Position numbers and translations under genes: made by a program. Shown in pieces: positions 44,397-53,020 of a stretch of DNA of 64,000 nucleotides (positions are counted from its first letter, which is position 1; each line of letters opens with the position of its first letter). The stretch lies in the NCBI RefSeq assembly GCF_000739915.1, contig NZ_BBJT01000011.1:62001-126000 (forward strand), in the 5' to 3' direction. The notes below the pieces were generated by a model, which did no database searches, had not been told where the DNA came from, and saw only the letters and a list, made by a program, of their open reading frames with translations. The DNA is from Paenibacillus chitinolyticus NBRC 15660 (GTDB lineage Bacteria; Bacillota; Bacilli; Paenibacillales; NBRC-103111).

Positions 44397-44405
44397 CATA
44401 TGCTA
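44397..44405 (+). promoter_or_regulatory. Possible sigma-K-type -10 for gerQ
   Basis: CATATGCTA fits CATANNNTA, with an AC at a plausible -35 distance (about 17 nt). Located 79 nt before the gerQ start. Late mother-cell expression would suit a coat protein; the match could be chance. Confidence 0.35.
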
Positions 44406-44483
44406 AGTAAGGAAAAGCGCCCATCCGGCAAAAGCCGGCGCAATAGCGAACCTAGTGGGCATTACAAGGAGGGTGTAACTCCC

Positions 44484-44981
44484 ATGACGATCAGTTCAAA
44501 TCCAGGCAGCAAAACGTACGGTACGACCGCCCCAGGCTACACGACTTACCCGTCTTTCCCCGGCACCGCGCAGGGCGGCTATCCTTCGTCCCCGGGCTCT
44601 CAGTTCCCCGGAATGCCGTTTCCGGGCTCGCAATTACCCGGCTATCCGTCCTATCCGGGCCAATATCCTCCTCCGGGAGCGGGATCGGGCGGCACCGGCG
44701 TCCCGGGCGGAGTGAGCCAGCTTCCTCTGGAAGAATCGTTCATCGAGAACATTCTGCGGCTCAATCTGGGCAAAGTCGGCACCTTCTACATGACGTACGA
44801 GAACAACAAAGAATGGAACGCGAAAATTTTCCGCGGTGTTATCGAAGCGGCAGGGCGCGATCACATCATCATCAGCGATCCCAAAACGGGCGTGCGCTAT
44901 CTTCTGTTGATGGTCAATCTGGATTACGTGACGTTTGACGAGCCGCTGAACTATTTTAACAAGCCGGTTCAGCCCCGGTAA
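44484..44981 (+). CDS. gerQ: Spore coat protein GerQ
   Basis: A 165-residue protein. The N-terminal 85 residues are a Pro/Gly/Tyr/Ser-rich repeat-like region (PGYPSYPGQYPPPG); the C-terminal domain EESFIENILRLNLGKVGTFY then EWNAKIFRGVIEAAGRDHII is the conserved GerQ domain. GerQ is crosslinked into the spore coat and needed there to place the cortex-lytic enzyme CwlJ. ATG at 44484 behind GGAGGGTG. Single gene. Confidence 0.94.
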   Translation: MTISSNPGSKTYGTTAPGYTTYPSFPGTAQGGYPSSPGSQFPGMPFPGSQLPGYPSYPGQYPPPGAGSGGTGVPGGVSQLPLEESFIENILRLNLGKVGTFYMTYENNKEWNAKIFRGVIEAAGRDHIIISDPKTGVRYLLLMVNLDYVTFDEPLNYFNKPVQPR

Positions 44982-44994
44982 CGGATTCAAGATG

Positions 44995-45021
44995 AAGCCC
45001 CGGCAGACAGCCGGGGCTTTC
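44995..45021 (+). terminator. Terminator of gerQ
   Basis: AAGCCCCGGC-agaca-GCCGGGGCTT followed by TCC; strong stem with short T-run. Confidence 0.75.
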
Positions 45022-45115
45022 CTATTGCCCGGCAGCTTTATTTTGCTTAAGCCGCAGGCCTTTTCAGGTTCTAACCCGTCTTTAAAGGTTAATGAAACGT
45101 AGCCGGAATGCCCTT

Positions 45116-45409
45116 CTACTCATCCGGACCGATGGACCGGAAATGCCAGATGTGCAGCTTTTCCCGGCCGCCTTTGATCCACGGGTGCATACGCCCCCAT
45201 ATAGGATCTCCGCTGCCGAGACGGACTTCCCGCATACGCGTATATTCGTCAGGGGAAACGGGAGTCCATATCTCGACGAACAAGTTAGGCTGGTCTGTCC
45301 CCTCCAATAAGGAGAGTTTTTCGTTATCCCGGAGTCTTTCCCGCATAAAGGACAGGTAAACCTCGCGCGATTCGGGCAGTATGGCGTATTCAACAAAAAC
45401 TTTACTCAT
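45116..45409 (-). CDS. Hypothetical protein
   Basis: A 97-residue protein, MSKVFVEYAILPESREVYLS then ERLRDNEKLSLLEGTDQPNL and a C-terminal part rich in Trp (PIWGRMHPWIKGG, LHIWHFRSI). The alternating strand-helix look resembles dimeric alpha/beta-barrel (monooxygenase-like) folds, but I cannot assign it. Start ATG behind GAGGGGAAAA. Divergent from yfhP. Confidence 0.7.
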   Translation of the reverse strand: MSKVFVEYAILPESREVYLSFMRERLRDNEKLSLLEGTDQPNLFVEIWTPVSPDEYTRMREVRLGSGDPIWGRMHPWIKGGREKLHIWHFRSIGPDE

Positions 45410-45497
45410 TTTTCCCCTCCGCTTGATTTAAATTCACACCGAACATGGTAAACTATAATATACCGTCAAAGACAATTCCAGCTTAGGAGGAGAGCCA

Positions 45498-46481
45498 GTG
45501 GATACGGGAACCCATTTAGTCATCGGCTTCGGCCTCGCCGGCTTATCCATGGTGGATCCGGTAGTAGCCTCCAACCCTTCGGTCATGACCGCTGTTTTCA
45601 TCGGGACCGTATTGGGCTCGCAGGCTCCGGATTTCGATACCCTGCTCAGGTTCAAAAACAATGCCGTTTATATCCGCAATCACCGCGGCATTTCGCACTC
45701 GCTGCCGTTCGTCGCTCTTTGGACTCTGCTTATCACGGGTATTCTCGCCCTTATTTTCCGGGGTGTGCCCGTCCTGCATTTAGGAATGTGGGTTTTGATC
45801 GCCGTGGCGTTTCATGTCTTTACCGATTTGTTCAACACGTACGGAACGCAGGCCTTCCGGCCTTTTAACCAGAAATGGATATCGTGGAACATTATCCACA
45901 TTTTCGATCCGTTTATTTTTACCGCTCACCTTGTCGCGATATTTATGTGGGCCGTTCACGCCGCGGAACCCACGTTGATTTTCCCTGTGCTGTACGGGCT
46001 GATCGCTCTCTATTACGTATGGCGGACACTCGCCCACTATCTGGTGGAAAAGAAGCTGCCGGTCCAAGATCCCGTACACAAAGCCGGGGATAAATATATG
46101 GCCATTCCCACCTATAGTTTAACGGCGTGGAATGTGGTCAAGCAGGGCGAGGACGGCCTATACACCCTTGGAGACTTGCGAAAAGGGAATCTCCGGTGGA
46201 TCGATCAGGTCAAATGCGACATCCATCCGGCGGCGGAAGCGTCCAAAAGCCACAAGGACATCCAGGCTTTCCTTTATTTCTCGGGCCATGCGTGCGCTCA
46301 GGTCATTGAAAAGCCCTGGGGTTATGAAGTAAGATGGAGCGATGTAAGGTACCGGCACCGCAAGCAGTATCCATTCGTTGCCGTGCTGCTCATGGACCAC
46401 AGCTACAAGCCGCTCGATTCCTATATCGGCTGGCTCAGCGACGACCGTCTTCAGAAGCGGCTCCGTGTGGATAGCTACTAG
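45498..46481 (+). CDS. yfhP: YfhP-like metal-dependent hydrolase family membrane protein
   Basis: A 327-residue protein of the LexA-binding/YdjM-YfhP type (membrane-bound metal-dependent hydrolase). Histidine/Asp motifs MDTGTHLVIGFGLAG, GSQAPDFDTLLRF and NHRGISHSLPF are in the first 75 residues; about four membrane helices follow, then a soluble C-terminal half of about 130 residues. The substrate is unknown. GTG start behind AGGAGGAGAG. Confidence 0.88.
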   Translation: MDTGTHLVIGFGLAGLSMVDPVVASNPSVMTAVFIGTVLGSQAPDFDTLLRFKNNAVYIRNHRGISHSLPFVALWTLLITGILALIFRGVPVLHLGMWVLIAVAFHVFTDLFNTYGTQAFRPFNQKWISWNIIHIFDPFIFTAHLVAIFMWAVHAAEPTLIFPVLYGLIALYYVWRTLAHYLVEKKLPVQDPVHKAGDKYMAIPTYSLTAWNVVKQGEDGLYTLGDLRKGNLRWIDQVKCDIHPAAEASKSHKDIQAFLYFSGHACAQVIEKPWGYEVRWSDVRYRHRKQYPFVAVLLMDHSYKPLDSYIGWLSDDRLQKRLRVDSY

Positions 46482-46583
46482 AACGGGGCGCAGCATAAAC
46501 TTAGGTACAACGAAACGAAACGGTTAATCCGCGCCAATACCGGCGCGGTTTTGCCGTGTCCGCATCGGCGGGATCACAAGGCA

Positions 46584-46610
46584 AAGCCCGAGGGACAAGT
46601 CCCTCGGGCT
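46584..46610 (-). terminator. Hairpin after the SASP gene
   Basis: AGCCCGAGGGA-CAAG-TCCCTCGGGCT, a perfect 11-bp stem; on the minus strand only a short TT follows, so termination strength is uncertain. Confidence 0.65.
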
Positions 46611-46644
46611 CATATAAAGACTGCGTATTACAGTTTCCGCAAGA

Positions 46645-46869
46645 TTAGCGGCCTTGACCTGCCAGCTGCTGCTCGGCGATTTGCACCAGACGACGAGTGA
46701 TGTGTCCACCGATCGCGCCAGTGTCACGAGTAGCCATGTAACCGTAGTAACCATCTTGAGGAATTTGAATGCCGAGTTCTTGAGCTACTTCGTATTTCAA
46801 TTGTTCCAGAGCTTGGTTAGCTTGAGGTACTACCAGTACGTTGCTGCTGCGAGATTGTCCAGTTCCCAT
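46645..46869 (-). CDS. Small acid-soluble spore protein, alpha/beta type
   Basis: A 74-residue SASP. Central segment LEQLKYEVAQELGI contains the germination-protease site (Glu-Val-Ala), and ATRDTGAIGGHITRRLVQIAE is the DNA-binding conserved region. These proteins coat spore DNA in the forespore and guard it against UV and heat. Glu/Gln- and Gly-rich, no Cys or Trp. ATG behind AAAGGAGTCTGATCCC. A clear sigma-G promoter precedes it. Confidence 0.96.
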   Translation of the reverse strand: MGTGQSRSSNVLVVPQANQALEQLKYEVAQELGIQIPQDGYYGYMATRDTGAIGGHITRRLVQIAEQQLAGQGR

Positions 46870-46928
46870 TGGGATCAGACTCCTTTCGGTCAGTTAAGAT
46901 TCTTGATGTATTTGCAAGCTTGCAAAGA

Positions 46929-46957
46929 TAGTATGTGACGGCTGAAGAATTCTATAC
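46929..46957 (-). promoter_or_regulatory. Sigma-G promoter of the SASP gene
   Basis: Minus strand: GTATA (46953-46957), 17 nt, CATACTA (46929-46935), matching the sigma-G -35 (G-N-A-T-R) and -10 (CATNNTA) patterns. About 60 nt before the start codon. Confidence 0.75.
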
Positions 46958-46997
46958 GCATCTCAAACAAAAAAACTTTGAAAGCAGGGGATTTTCA

Positions 46998-47189
46998 ATG
47001 AGTCGCGGACTCGCACTACTTTTTGCCGTGATCGGCACTCTACTTCTGGCAGGCATCAGCTTCGCCATCGCCCTGAGGGAGCCGCTGCTGGTCGTGCTGT
47101 TTATCGTCTTGTCCATCGGTTTTATGGGATTCGGATTCGCTACAAAAGCAAAAATGCGCCGCAAGCGGGAAGCCTCGGGAAAACAATAA
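46998..47189 (+). CDS. DUF5325/YlaF-like small membrane protein
   Basis: A 63-residue protein with two membrane helices (LALLFAVIGTLLLAGISFAI and VVLFIVLSIGFMGFGFA) and a basic Lys/Arg C-terminus. Resembles YlaF-type proteins of Bacillus; function unknown. ATG at 46998 behind CAGGGGAT; codons upstream (from 46935) overlap the SASP promoter and are unlikely to be translated. Confidence 0.7.
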   Translation: MSRGLALLFAVIGTLLLAGISFAIALREPLLVVLFIVLSIGFMGFGFATKAKMRRKREASGKQ

Positions 47190-47194
47190 CCCGA

Positions 47195-47217
47195 AGCGCC
47201 GCTGCGGCGCTTTTTTT
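47195..47217 (+). terminator. Terminator of the YlaF-like gene
   Basis: AGCGCC-GCTGC-GGCGCT followed by TTTTTT. Confidence 0.85.
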
Positions 47218-47254
47218 ACGCATGCTTGTTTATGATTGTTCCGAAGCGGATGCT

Positions 47255-48238
47255 TTACAGAAGAACAAAGCCCATCCGTTCTTTAACCTGCTTGATCGTT
47301 TCTCCCGCAAGCTCCGACGCTTCGGCCGCCCCCTTGCGGAGCACATCGTAAAGCTCTCCGGACTCGCGGATCTCGCGGTAACGCTGTTGAATCGGCTCCA
47401 GTGCCGCCACGACGACTTCGGCGAGATCTTTCTTGAAGGCGCCGTAGCCTTGGCCTTCATATCTCGCTTCCACCTCGGCTACCGTCATATCGGCGCATTG
47501 GGAATAAATGCCCATGAGGTTGCTGACTTCCGGCTTGTTCTTAGGATCGAACTTCACTTCGCGGCCCGAGTCCGTCACGGCGCGGCTGAGCTTTTTGCGG
47601 ATAACCGAAGGCTCGTCCAGCATGGCGATGAAGCTGCCGGGGTTCGGATTGCTCTTGCTCATTTTTTTGGATGCATCGTCCAGCGACATGATGCGCGCCC
47701 CCACTTCCGGAATAAACGGCTCCGGAATCGTGAACGTATCCCCGTAGCGGTGGTTAAAACGGGCCGCCAGGTCGCGCGTAAGCTCCAGGTGCTGCTTCTG
47801 ATCCTCGCCTACCGGGACGAGGTCCGCGTTGTACAGCAGGATGTCCGCCGCCATCAGCGAAGGGTATGTGAACAGTCCGGCGCCGACGGATTCCTTACCG
47901 GCCGATTTGTCTTTGAACTGGGTCATCCGTTCCAGCTCGCCGATATATGTCAGCGTCGTCAGGAGCCATCCCAGCTCGGCATGCTCCTTGACCGTGGACT
48001 GCAGGAAGACGCTGGCTTTCGCAGGGTCGATTCCGCAGGCCATATAAAGCGCCGCTACCGATTCCGTCTGTTCTTTCAGTGCGGCCGGTTCCTGAGGAAC
48101 CGTGACGGCATGAAGATCCACGATCATGAAATAGCATTGATGCTCGTTCTGAAGTTTAACAAAGTTGCGAAGGGCCCCAATATAGTTGCCGAGCGTTAAT
48201 TGACCGCTTGGCTGAATGCCCGAAAGTACTCGTTTCAT
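47255..48238 (-). CDS. trpS: Tryptophan-tRNA ligase
   Basis: A 327-residue class I aminoacyl-tRNA synthetase, normal length for TrpRS. HIGH-like motif PSGQLTLGNYIGA at the N-terminus and KMSKS in DASKKMSKSNPN at about 190-200. It charges tRNA-Trp. ATG behind AGGAGGTTTTGTC. Controlled by a T-box leader with a UGG specifier codon. Confidence 0.98.
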   Translation of the reverse strand: MKRVLSGIQPSGQLTLGNYIGALRNFVKLQNEHQCYFMIVDLHAVTVPQEPAALKEQTESVAALYMACGIDPAKASVFLQSTVKEHAELGWLLTTLTYIGELERMTQFKDKSAGKESVGAGLFTYPSLMAADILLYNADLVPVGEDQKQHLELTRDLAARFNHRYGDTFTIPEPFIPEVGARIMSLDDASKKMSKSNPNPGSFIAMLDEPSVIRKKLSRAVTDSGREVKFDPKNKPEVSNLMGIYSQCADMTVAEVEARYEGQGYGAFKKDLAEVVVAALEPIQQRYREIRESGELYDVLRKGAAEASELAGETIKQVKERMGFVLL

Positions 48239-48289
48239 GACAAAACCTCCTGTGTGAATCTGAATTGGATTGGAAAAAATAAACGCAAA

Positions 48290-48622
48290 AAAGGCCTCTC
48301 GTCGAAGGGACGAGAGACCGCGGTGCCACCCTTATTCGTTTGCCTGCTGCAAGTACCGGACCCTAAATCCGCGCACCGCAAAAAGAACAAACCTTCATCT
48401 CCGATAACGGGGAGAAGCCGTTTCCGTATACTGGGAAGGCCCCATGCGGCTAAAAAAAGCAGCAGGTTCCGTGAACCGTCATCGCCGGTCCGCTTTCCGT
48501 TCCACTTTAAGCTCGGGGATCCATTCGGCCTGCATGTTCCGCCGGTTCACACCACCCACCGGCTCTCTGTTCGGAACGAATACCGCTTACTTGTTCCCGT
48601 CTTCGCGTTGATTGCATCGATT
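48290..48622 (-). promoter_or_regulatory. T-box riboswitch (tRNA-Trp) of trpS
   Basis: Minus strand: the T-box AAGGGTGGCACCGCGG (48318-48333), an AGTAAGC stem I element and GAACAGAGAG nearby, and the specifier-like GAATGGATC giving codon UGG for Trp. The T-box is followed by terminator CTCTCGTC/GACGAGAG and six Ts (48291-48317). Uncharged tRNA-Trp would pair and prevent termination. Confidence 0.92.
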
Positions 48623-48629
48623 TTTATTT

Positions 48630-48657
48630 ATTATACCCCGTTTACTCTTAATGTCAA
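48630..48657 (-). promoter_or_regulatory. trpS promoter
   Basis: Minus strand: TTGACA (48652-48657), 16 nt, TATAAT (48630-48635). Both hexamers are perfect. Confidence 0.85.
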
Positions 48658-48669
48658 CGACAGTGGAAA

Positions 48670-49242
48670 CTACAGCCAGGTCGTTTTCTCTTCATAAGGG
48701 GTTCTTGACGTAGGTTTCGCGGGCTCTGCTGGGTGACCGATAAAAAGAGTCCCGACAACCTTCCGGTTCTCGGGGGAACCGATAAACTCGTGCATGCGCC
48801 CGTCATGGACCAGCCCCACTCCCCGGGTCCGCCAAACAAGCCCCAGACCCATCTCTTCGGCCGTAAGCCACATGCCGTATATCGCGCAGGCGGCCGCATA
48901 TTCGTTGTCGCGGCTGGAAGGGTCGTCGCCGGGAATGACGTCCGCAGTCACGACGATAACGAGCGGCACGCCTTTGACGGCCTTCATCGTCTCTTCCACG
49001 AGATGCGGCTTGGTCGGAAATCTTTCCGTCAGAAAAGCTTCGGCAGCAGCCTCATAGCGTACCTTGGCTTCTCCTTGGATAACGTAAAAATGCCAGGGTT
49101 CCCTCAGCCTGTCATTGGGGGCTGTAACCGCCGCTTGCAAAAGCGTGCGGATATCCTGCTCCTCGACCGGCTGCTCCGTGTACCCGCGCACGGCACGCCT
49201 TTTATTCAGCAGGCCCAGAATTGATGCTGCGGCTGTAGTCAT
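48670..49242 (-). CDS. Nitroreductase family protein
   Basis: A 190-residue FMN-dependent nitroreductase-like protein. FMN-contact pieces: NKRRAVRGYTEQPV at the start, APNDRLREPWHFYVIQG, and EEMGLGLVWRTRGVG near residue 135. It could be a flavin reductase or detoxifying enzyme. BluB, the DMB synthase of B12 synthesis, is of this superfamily, but I do not see strong BluB traits; placement downstream of cbiA is suggestive only. ATG at 49242 behind GGAGGTGCACC. Confidence 0.82.
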   Translation of the reverse strand: MTTAAASILGLLNKRRAVRGYTEQPVEEQDIRTLLQAAVTAPNDRLREPWHFYVIQGEAKVRYEAAAEAFLTERFPTKPHLVEETMKAVKGVPLVIVVTADVIPGDDPSSRDNEYAAACAIYGMWLTAEEMGLGLVWRTRGVGLVHDGRMHEFIGSPENRKVVGTLFIGHPAEPAKPTSRTPYEEKTTWL

Positions 49243-49394
49243 GTATGGTGCACCTCCGAAAAAGTTTAGGTTACAGATAACTTCCAATGTCCGTAGTTCC
49301 TTTGAATCGTTTGGTATAGCGTAAAAACAGTAAGCTGAGACCGTCTCTTTTCGCACAGGGCAAAAAAAGTCATCCGGGAATCTGGGCCGGGTTG

Positions 49395-50975
49395 TTAAAC
49401 AAGGCCCTCCCGCATCTTCCGGAAAAGAAGACATTTCTCGATCCATCTGCGCGGCATGTCGGGATTGGAAGCGAAATGAAGATGGGTGTAACCCGATACG
49501 AGGCTGCCTTTAAGCGCCCCCTCTTCCTTCGATCCGCGCATTCCCTTCGTTTTGTACGCGGGCGGGAGCGTCGCAGATGCCGCAGGCTCGAATACGGAAT
49601 AATGGAATTCGTGCCCTCTCGCCGTATCGCCCGGACCGAGCAGGAAATTCCCTTCCGTACCCGTCGCTTCCCTGTAGCCTAATGCCGCAAGCTTAGTCTG
49701 CATAGTCACCTTGCCCGGAACGAGGCCGAGCATCGGATACTGTCTGCCGGAGGTGTCCACGATCGCGTCGGTCAGGAACATATACCCGCCGCACTCCGCC
49801 AAGGTCGGCAGACCCGACACGATGCCCTCGGCAATGGACTGCTTCATCTCCTGAAGCCCCGCCAGGCGCTCGGCAAACTCCTCCGGGAAGCCTCCTCCCA
49901 GGTAGAGCCCGTCAACACCGGCGGGAAGCTTCTCTCCGGCAAGCGGGGAGAAATAAACGAGCTCCGCCCCGTAAGCTTGAAGCAGCTCCAAATTTTCCGG
50001 GTAATAGAAATGAAAAGCCGCGTCCTTGGCGACCGCGATACGCACCCGGGGTTCCGGCGGGCGGACCTTCTCGTGAGCCGCATCCGCGTTCGCGTGCGCG
50101 CCTATCAGCGGGCTGCGAGGCGCCTCCGGCGCTGTGCCGCCTCCATCCGCTTCCAGCGGCCGGAAGATCCGGGCAGACGCTTCCAGCGGCTCCGTATCGG
50201 CAGCCTGCAAGAGCCGCTCCAAATCCGTGTGAGCGGAAATACGCTCCGCCAGCTGCGAGAAGAAAGGCGACAGCTCGCCCCGCCCGATGGACGGGACCAG
50301 CCCCAGATGACGCTCCGGCATCGCCAAATTCTCGTCCCGCAGCATGTAGCCGATTACCGGGACCCCGCACTCCTGCTCGATAGCGTCCCGCACGATCCGG
50401 TAATGCCCCTCGCTGCCGACCAGATTGGCGAAAACCCCGGCGATCCTGACGCGCGGGTCCAGAAGCTGGAAGCCTTTCACGATGGCGGCCGCGCTGCGGG
50501 CCATGCTTTTGCAGTTCACGACCAGAATGACCGGGCATTGAAGCAGCAGGCTGATTTCGGCCGAGCTGCCTTCGTTCGTTTTCGGGTTTTTGCCGTCATA
50601 AAAACCCATGACGCCTTCGATGACGGCGATGTCGGCGTCCCGGGACGCCCGGCAGTAAATCTCGCGTACGGTGTCCGCCGGAAGCATCCAGCTGTCCAGA
50701 TTGCGGGACAGGCGGCCCGTAACCGCGGTGTGATAGGTCGGATCGATATAATCCGGACCGCACTTGAAGCCTTGTACGGACAAACCTCTCGCTTTCAAAG
50801 CGGCCATAACGCCAATCGTGACCGTTGTCTTGCCGACGCCGCTGCCCGTTCCCGCGATGAGGAGCCGCTTAGCCCGGCTGACGATCGGACCGCCCGCTTC
50901 CGGGACAAAATCTGCGGCAGACGTTTCCGCCGTTCCGGAAAGGGTTCCCGGTTCTTTTTCCTGCTCAGCAGCCAT
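49395..50975 (-). CDS. cbiA: Cobyrinate a,c-diamide synthase
   Basis: A 526-residue amidotransferase. N-terminal dethiobiotin-synthetase-like ATPase with GTGSGVGKTTVTIGV (P-loop) and EGVMGFYDGK; C-terminal class I glutaminase-like domain with LYLGGGFPEEFAE and catalytic Cys in LAECGGYMFL. It amidates the a and c side chains of cobyrinic acid (cob(II)yrinate). An extended N-terminus (about 35 residues) and a linker near 270-310 explain the length above the usual 450-480. Last gene of the cobalamin operon, 30 nt after cbiG. Confidence 0.95.
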   Translation of the reverse strand: MAAEQEKEPGTLSGTAETSAADFVPEAGGPIVSRAKRLLIAGTGSGVGKTTVTIGVMAALKARGLSVQGFKCGPDYIDPTYHTAVTGRLSRNLDSWMLPADTVREIYCRASRDADIAVIEGVMGFYDGKNPKTNEGSSAEISLLLQCPVILVVNCKSMARSAAAIVKGFQLLDPRVRIAGVFANLVGSEGHYRIVRDAIEQECGVPVIGYMLRDENLAMPERHLGLVPSIGRGELSPFFSQLAERISAHTDLERLLQAADTEPLEASARIFRPLEADGGGTAPEAPRSPLIGAHANADAAHEKVRPPEPRVRIAVAKDAAFHFYYPENLELLQAYGAELVYFSPLAGEKLPAGVDGLYLGGGFPEEFAERLAGLQEMKQSIAEGIVSGLPTLAECGGYMFLTDAIVDTSGRQYPMLGLVPGKVTMQTKLAALGYREATGTEGNFLLGPGDTARGHEFHYSVFEPAASATLPPAYKTKGMRGSKEEGALKGSLVSGYTHLHFASNPDMPRRWIEKCLLFRKMREGLV

Positions 50976-51005
50976 CTCTGTCCCTCTCTTTCCGTGTGCC
51001 GTTAT

Positions 51006-52247
51006 TTACTGGGGAAGCTCTTCGGTGAACGGCTGAATGCCGACTGAAATCGTTACGTTTCCCGATTTTTTCTTCACAAGGGCCAAGGGGACGGAGCCGC
51101 CGATGTATCGCTGAACGGCAGGCTCGCTGACCCCGTACGCGCCCGTATATTTGAACACGGTAGGAGACGGCTGTTCCATCGGCATTTCGTTCAGCTCCTC
51201 CGGCGTATAAGTGACCAATGGCCAGCCATACTTGCCGCAAACGGCCAGAAGCCCTTCCTCATCCGCCTTCAGGTTGATGGTACACACCGTCTTTACGCTG
51301 CGGATCGAAAAATCCAGTTCGGCCAGCGTGGAGGCGATCACTTCCTCGATCTCTTCCGCGGGGGTTCCCCGGTTGCAGCCGATGCCGAGTACGATCACCT
51401 TCGGCCGGTAAAGGACGCCGTTGTTCAGAATCGTTTGCTCGGCCGACGACAGCAGCCGGTGCGTGACGACGAGCGCCGCATGCGGTGCCGCTTCCAGCGC
51501 CTCTTGCACACTGCCGTAGCTGCAGATATTTGGCGGAACGGGGGTGTCCAGAGTCCACCATCCCGGCTCCCCGGATTCAATGACGACGGCGACCGGCTCT
51601 TCGTTGACTACCGAAGCGCTGACCGGGGTCAGTTTGTCGGCGGATTCCCACTCCCAGCCGAACCGTCGGCCGAATAAATCGACAGCGATCGTTTTCTGGA
51701 CATCCGAAGCGGTCGTGATAACCGCACGGGCCCCCATCGCGGCGGCGACTTCACGGGCCAGCTCGTTCGCGCCGCCCAAATGACCGGACAGCACGCTGAT
51801 GACATGTTCCCCTTTGTCGTCGATGACGACGATGCCCGGGTCTTTTTTCTTGTCCTGCAGCAGCGGCGCGATCATGCGTACTACGGCTCCGAGCGAGATG
51901 ATGCAGATAATTCCTTTGTACGCGGGAAATAACGCGGGAAACAGCATCCTGACGCTTCCTTCGAACAATTGGATGCCCCCGTAAGGACTTGCCGTATTGG
52001 GAGCGGCCGCCTCGCCTGGCGCGGCCCCTGAAGCGGTTGTACTTGCGGACGTTAACCCCTCAACGCCTCCGTTAAAGACAACGTCCTCATCTCCGCGCGC
52101 GAACTTGCTCATGTAATACACGTCCACGCCGCCGAAAGACCGGAGCAAGCTCCGGGCAAGCTCCACCCCGTGCTTCGTGATGGCGATAACCGCGTAATCG
52201 GAGCGTACCCGGATTTCCGGCACGATTCCTTCCTGGAGGGAAATCAT
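51006..52247 (-). CDS. cbiG: Cobalt-precorrin 5A hydrolase CbiG
   Basis: A 413-residue CbiG. N-terminal domain with CIISLGAVVRMIAPLLQDKKKDPGIV split in two (ISLGAVVRMI, DPGIVVIDD) and SVLSGHLGGANELAR; C-terminal domain with VLGIGCNRGTPAEEIE. It opens the delta-lactone of cobalt-precorrin-5A, releasing acetaldehyde. An Ala/Thr-rich insert at about 65-95 (TSASTTASGAAPGEAAAP) makes it longer than usual. ATG overlaps the cobM stop by 4 nt. Confidence 0.95.
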   Translation of the reverse strand: MISLQEGIVPEIRVRSDYAVIAITKHGVELARSLLRSFGGVDVYYMSKFARGDEDVVFNGGVEGLTSASTTASGAAPGEAAAPNTASPYGGIQLFEGSVRMLFPALFPAYKGIICIISLGAVVRMIAPLLQDKKKDPGIVVIDDKGEHVISVLSGHLGGANELAREVAAAMGARAVITTASDVQKTIAVDLFGRRFGWEWESADKLTPVSASVVNEEPVAVVIESGEPGWWTLDTPVPPNICSYGSVQEALEAAPHAALVVTHRLLSSAEQTILNNGVLYRPKVIVLGIGCNRGTPAEEIEEVIASTLAELDFSIRSVKTVCTINLKADEEGLLAVCGKYGWPLVTYTPEELNEMPMEQPSPTVFKYTGAYGVSEPAVQRYIGGSVPLALVKKKSGNVTISVGIQPFTEELPQ

Positions 52248-53020
52248 GGCTTCACCCCGCGGCGGTAGCGGTGCGTAAACGATTTGTCGTACAGCTTGGA
52301 GCGGTATTCCTTATCGTGGATATGAGGGTCTAACGCCCATCCCGCAAGAATCATCGCATGGGAGCGAATCCCGTTGCTCCGCATATCCGCTTCCAGATTC
52401 TCCACCGTCGTGCGGACGATCAGCTCATCGGGCCAGGTTGCTTTCTGAACGACGGCTACCGGCGTGTCCTTGCTCCAGCCCGCTTCCAGGAGGTCTCCGA
52501 CGACCTTTTTGACCAGAGTTGCGCTTAAATACAAAGCCAGGGTGCAGTGATGCTTGGCCAGCTCACGGAGCTGCTCGGCTTCCGGTACTGGCGTTCTGCC
52601 CTCCGCCCGCGTCAGAATGAGCGTCTGGGTGAGATCCGGGATCGTAAGCTCCGCCTGAAGCGCTGCGGCGGCGCCGAATACCGAGCTTACGCCCGGAATG
52701 ATTTCTACGGGAACGCCCGCTTTTTTGAGCAGAGTCATCTGTTCCATAATCGCTCCGTACACGGCAGGATCGCCCGTATGAACACGCGCGACCAGCTTTC
52801 CTTCCTCCACCCGCTTGATCATAAGGGCGACCATTTCGTCCAGCTCCATGCCCGCGCTTTTGAGCACCTCGGCTTCGGGCTTAGCCCGGGCGATCAGGTC
52901 GTCATTAACAAGTGAATCCGTATACAGGACGACATCGGCCTCCTGCAGCAGACGAAGTCCTTTTACCGTGATCAGATCGGGGTCTCCGGGCCCCGCGCCG
53001 ATAATAACCACTCGGCTCAT
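52244..53020 (-). CDS. cobM: Precorrin-4 C11-methyltransferase
   Basis: A 258-residue SAM-dependent tetrapyrrole methylase (CbiF/CobM). Signature IIGAGPGDPDLITVKGLRLL at the N-terminus, HTGDPAVYGAI, and IIPGVSSVFGAAAAL. It methylates C11 of cobalt-precorrin-4. Overlaps cbiG and cobI neighbours by 4 nt each. Confidence 0.95.
   Translation of the reverse strand: MSRVVIIGAGPGDPDLITVKGLRLLQEADVVLYTDSLVNDDLIARAKPEAEVLKSAGMELDEMVALMIKRVEEGKLVARVHTGDPAVYGAIMEQMTLLKKAGVPVEIIPGVSSVFGAAAALQAELTIPDLTQTLILTRAEGRTPVPEAEQLRELAKHHCTLALYLSATLVKKVVGDLLEAGWSKDTPVAVVQKATWPDELIVRTTVENLEADMRSNGIRSHAMILAGWALDPHIHDKEYRSKLYDKSFTHRYRRGVKP

Noticed and set aside
49395-51047. Plus-strand frames across cbiA and its start
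   Set aside because: Shadow frames of a complete cbiA; no independent evidence.
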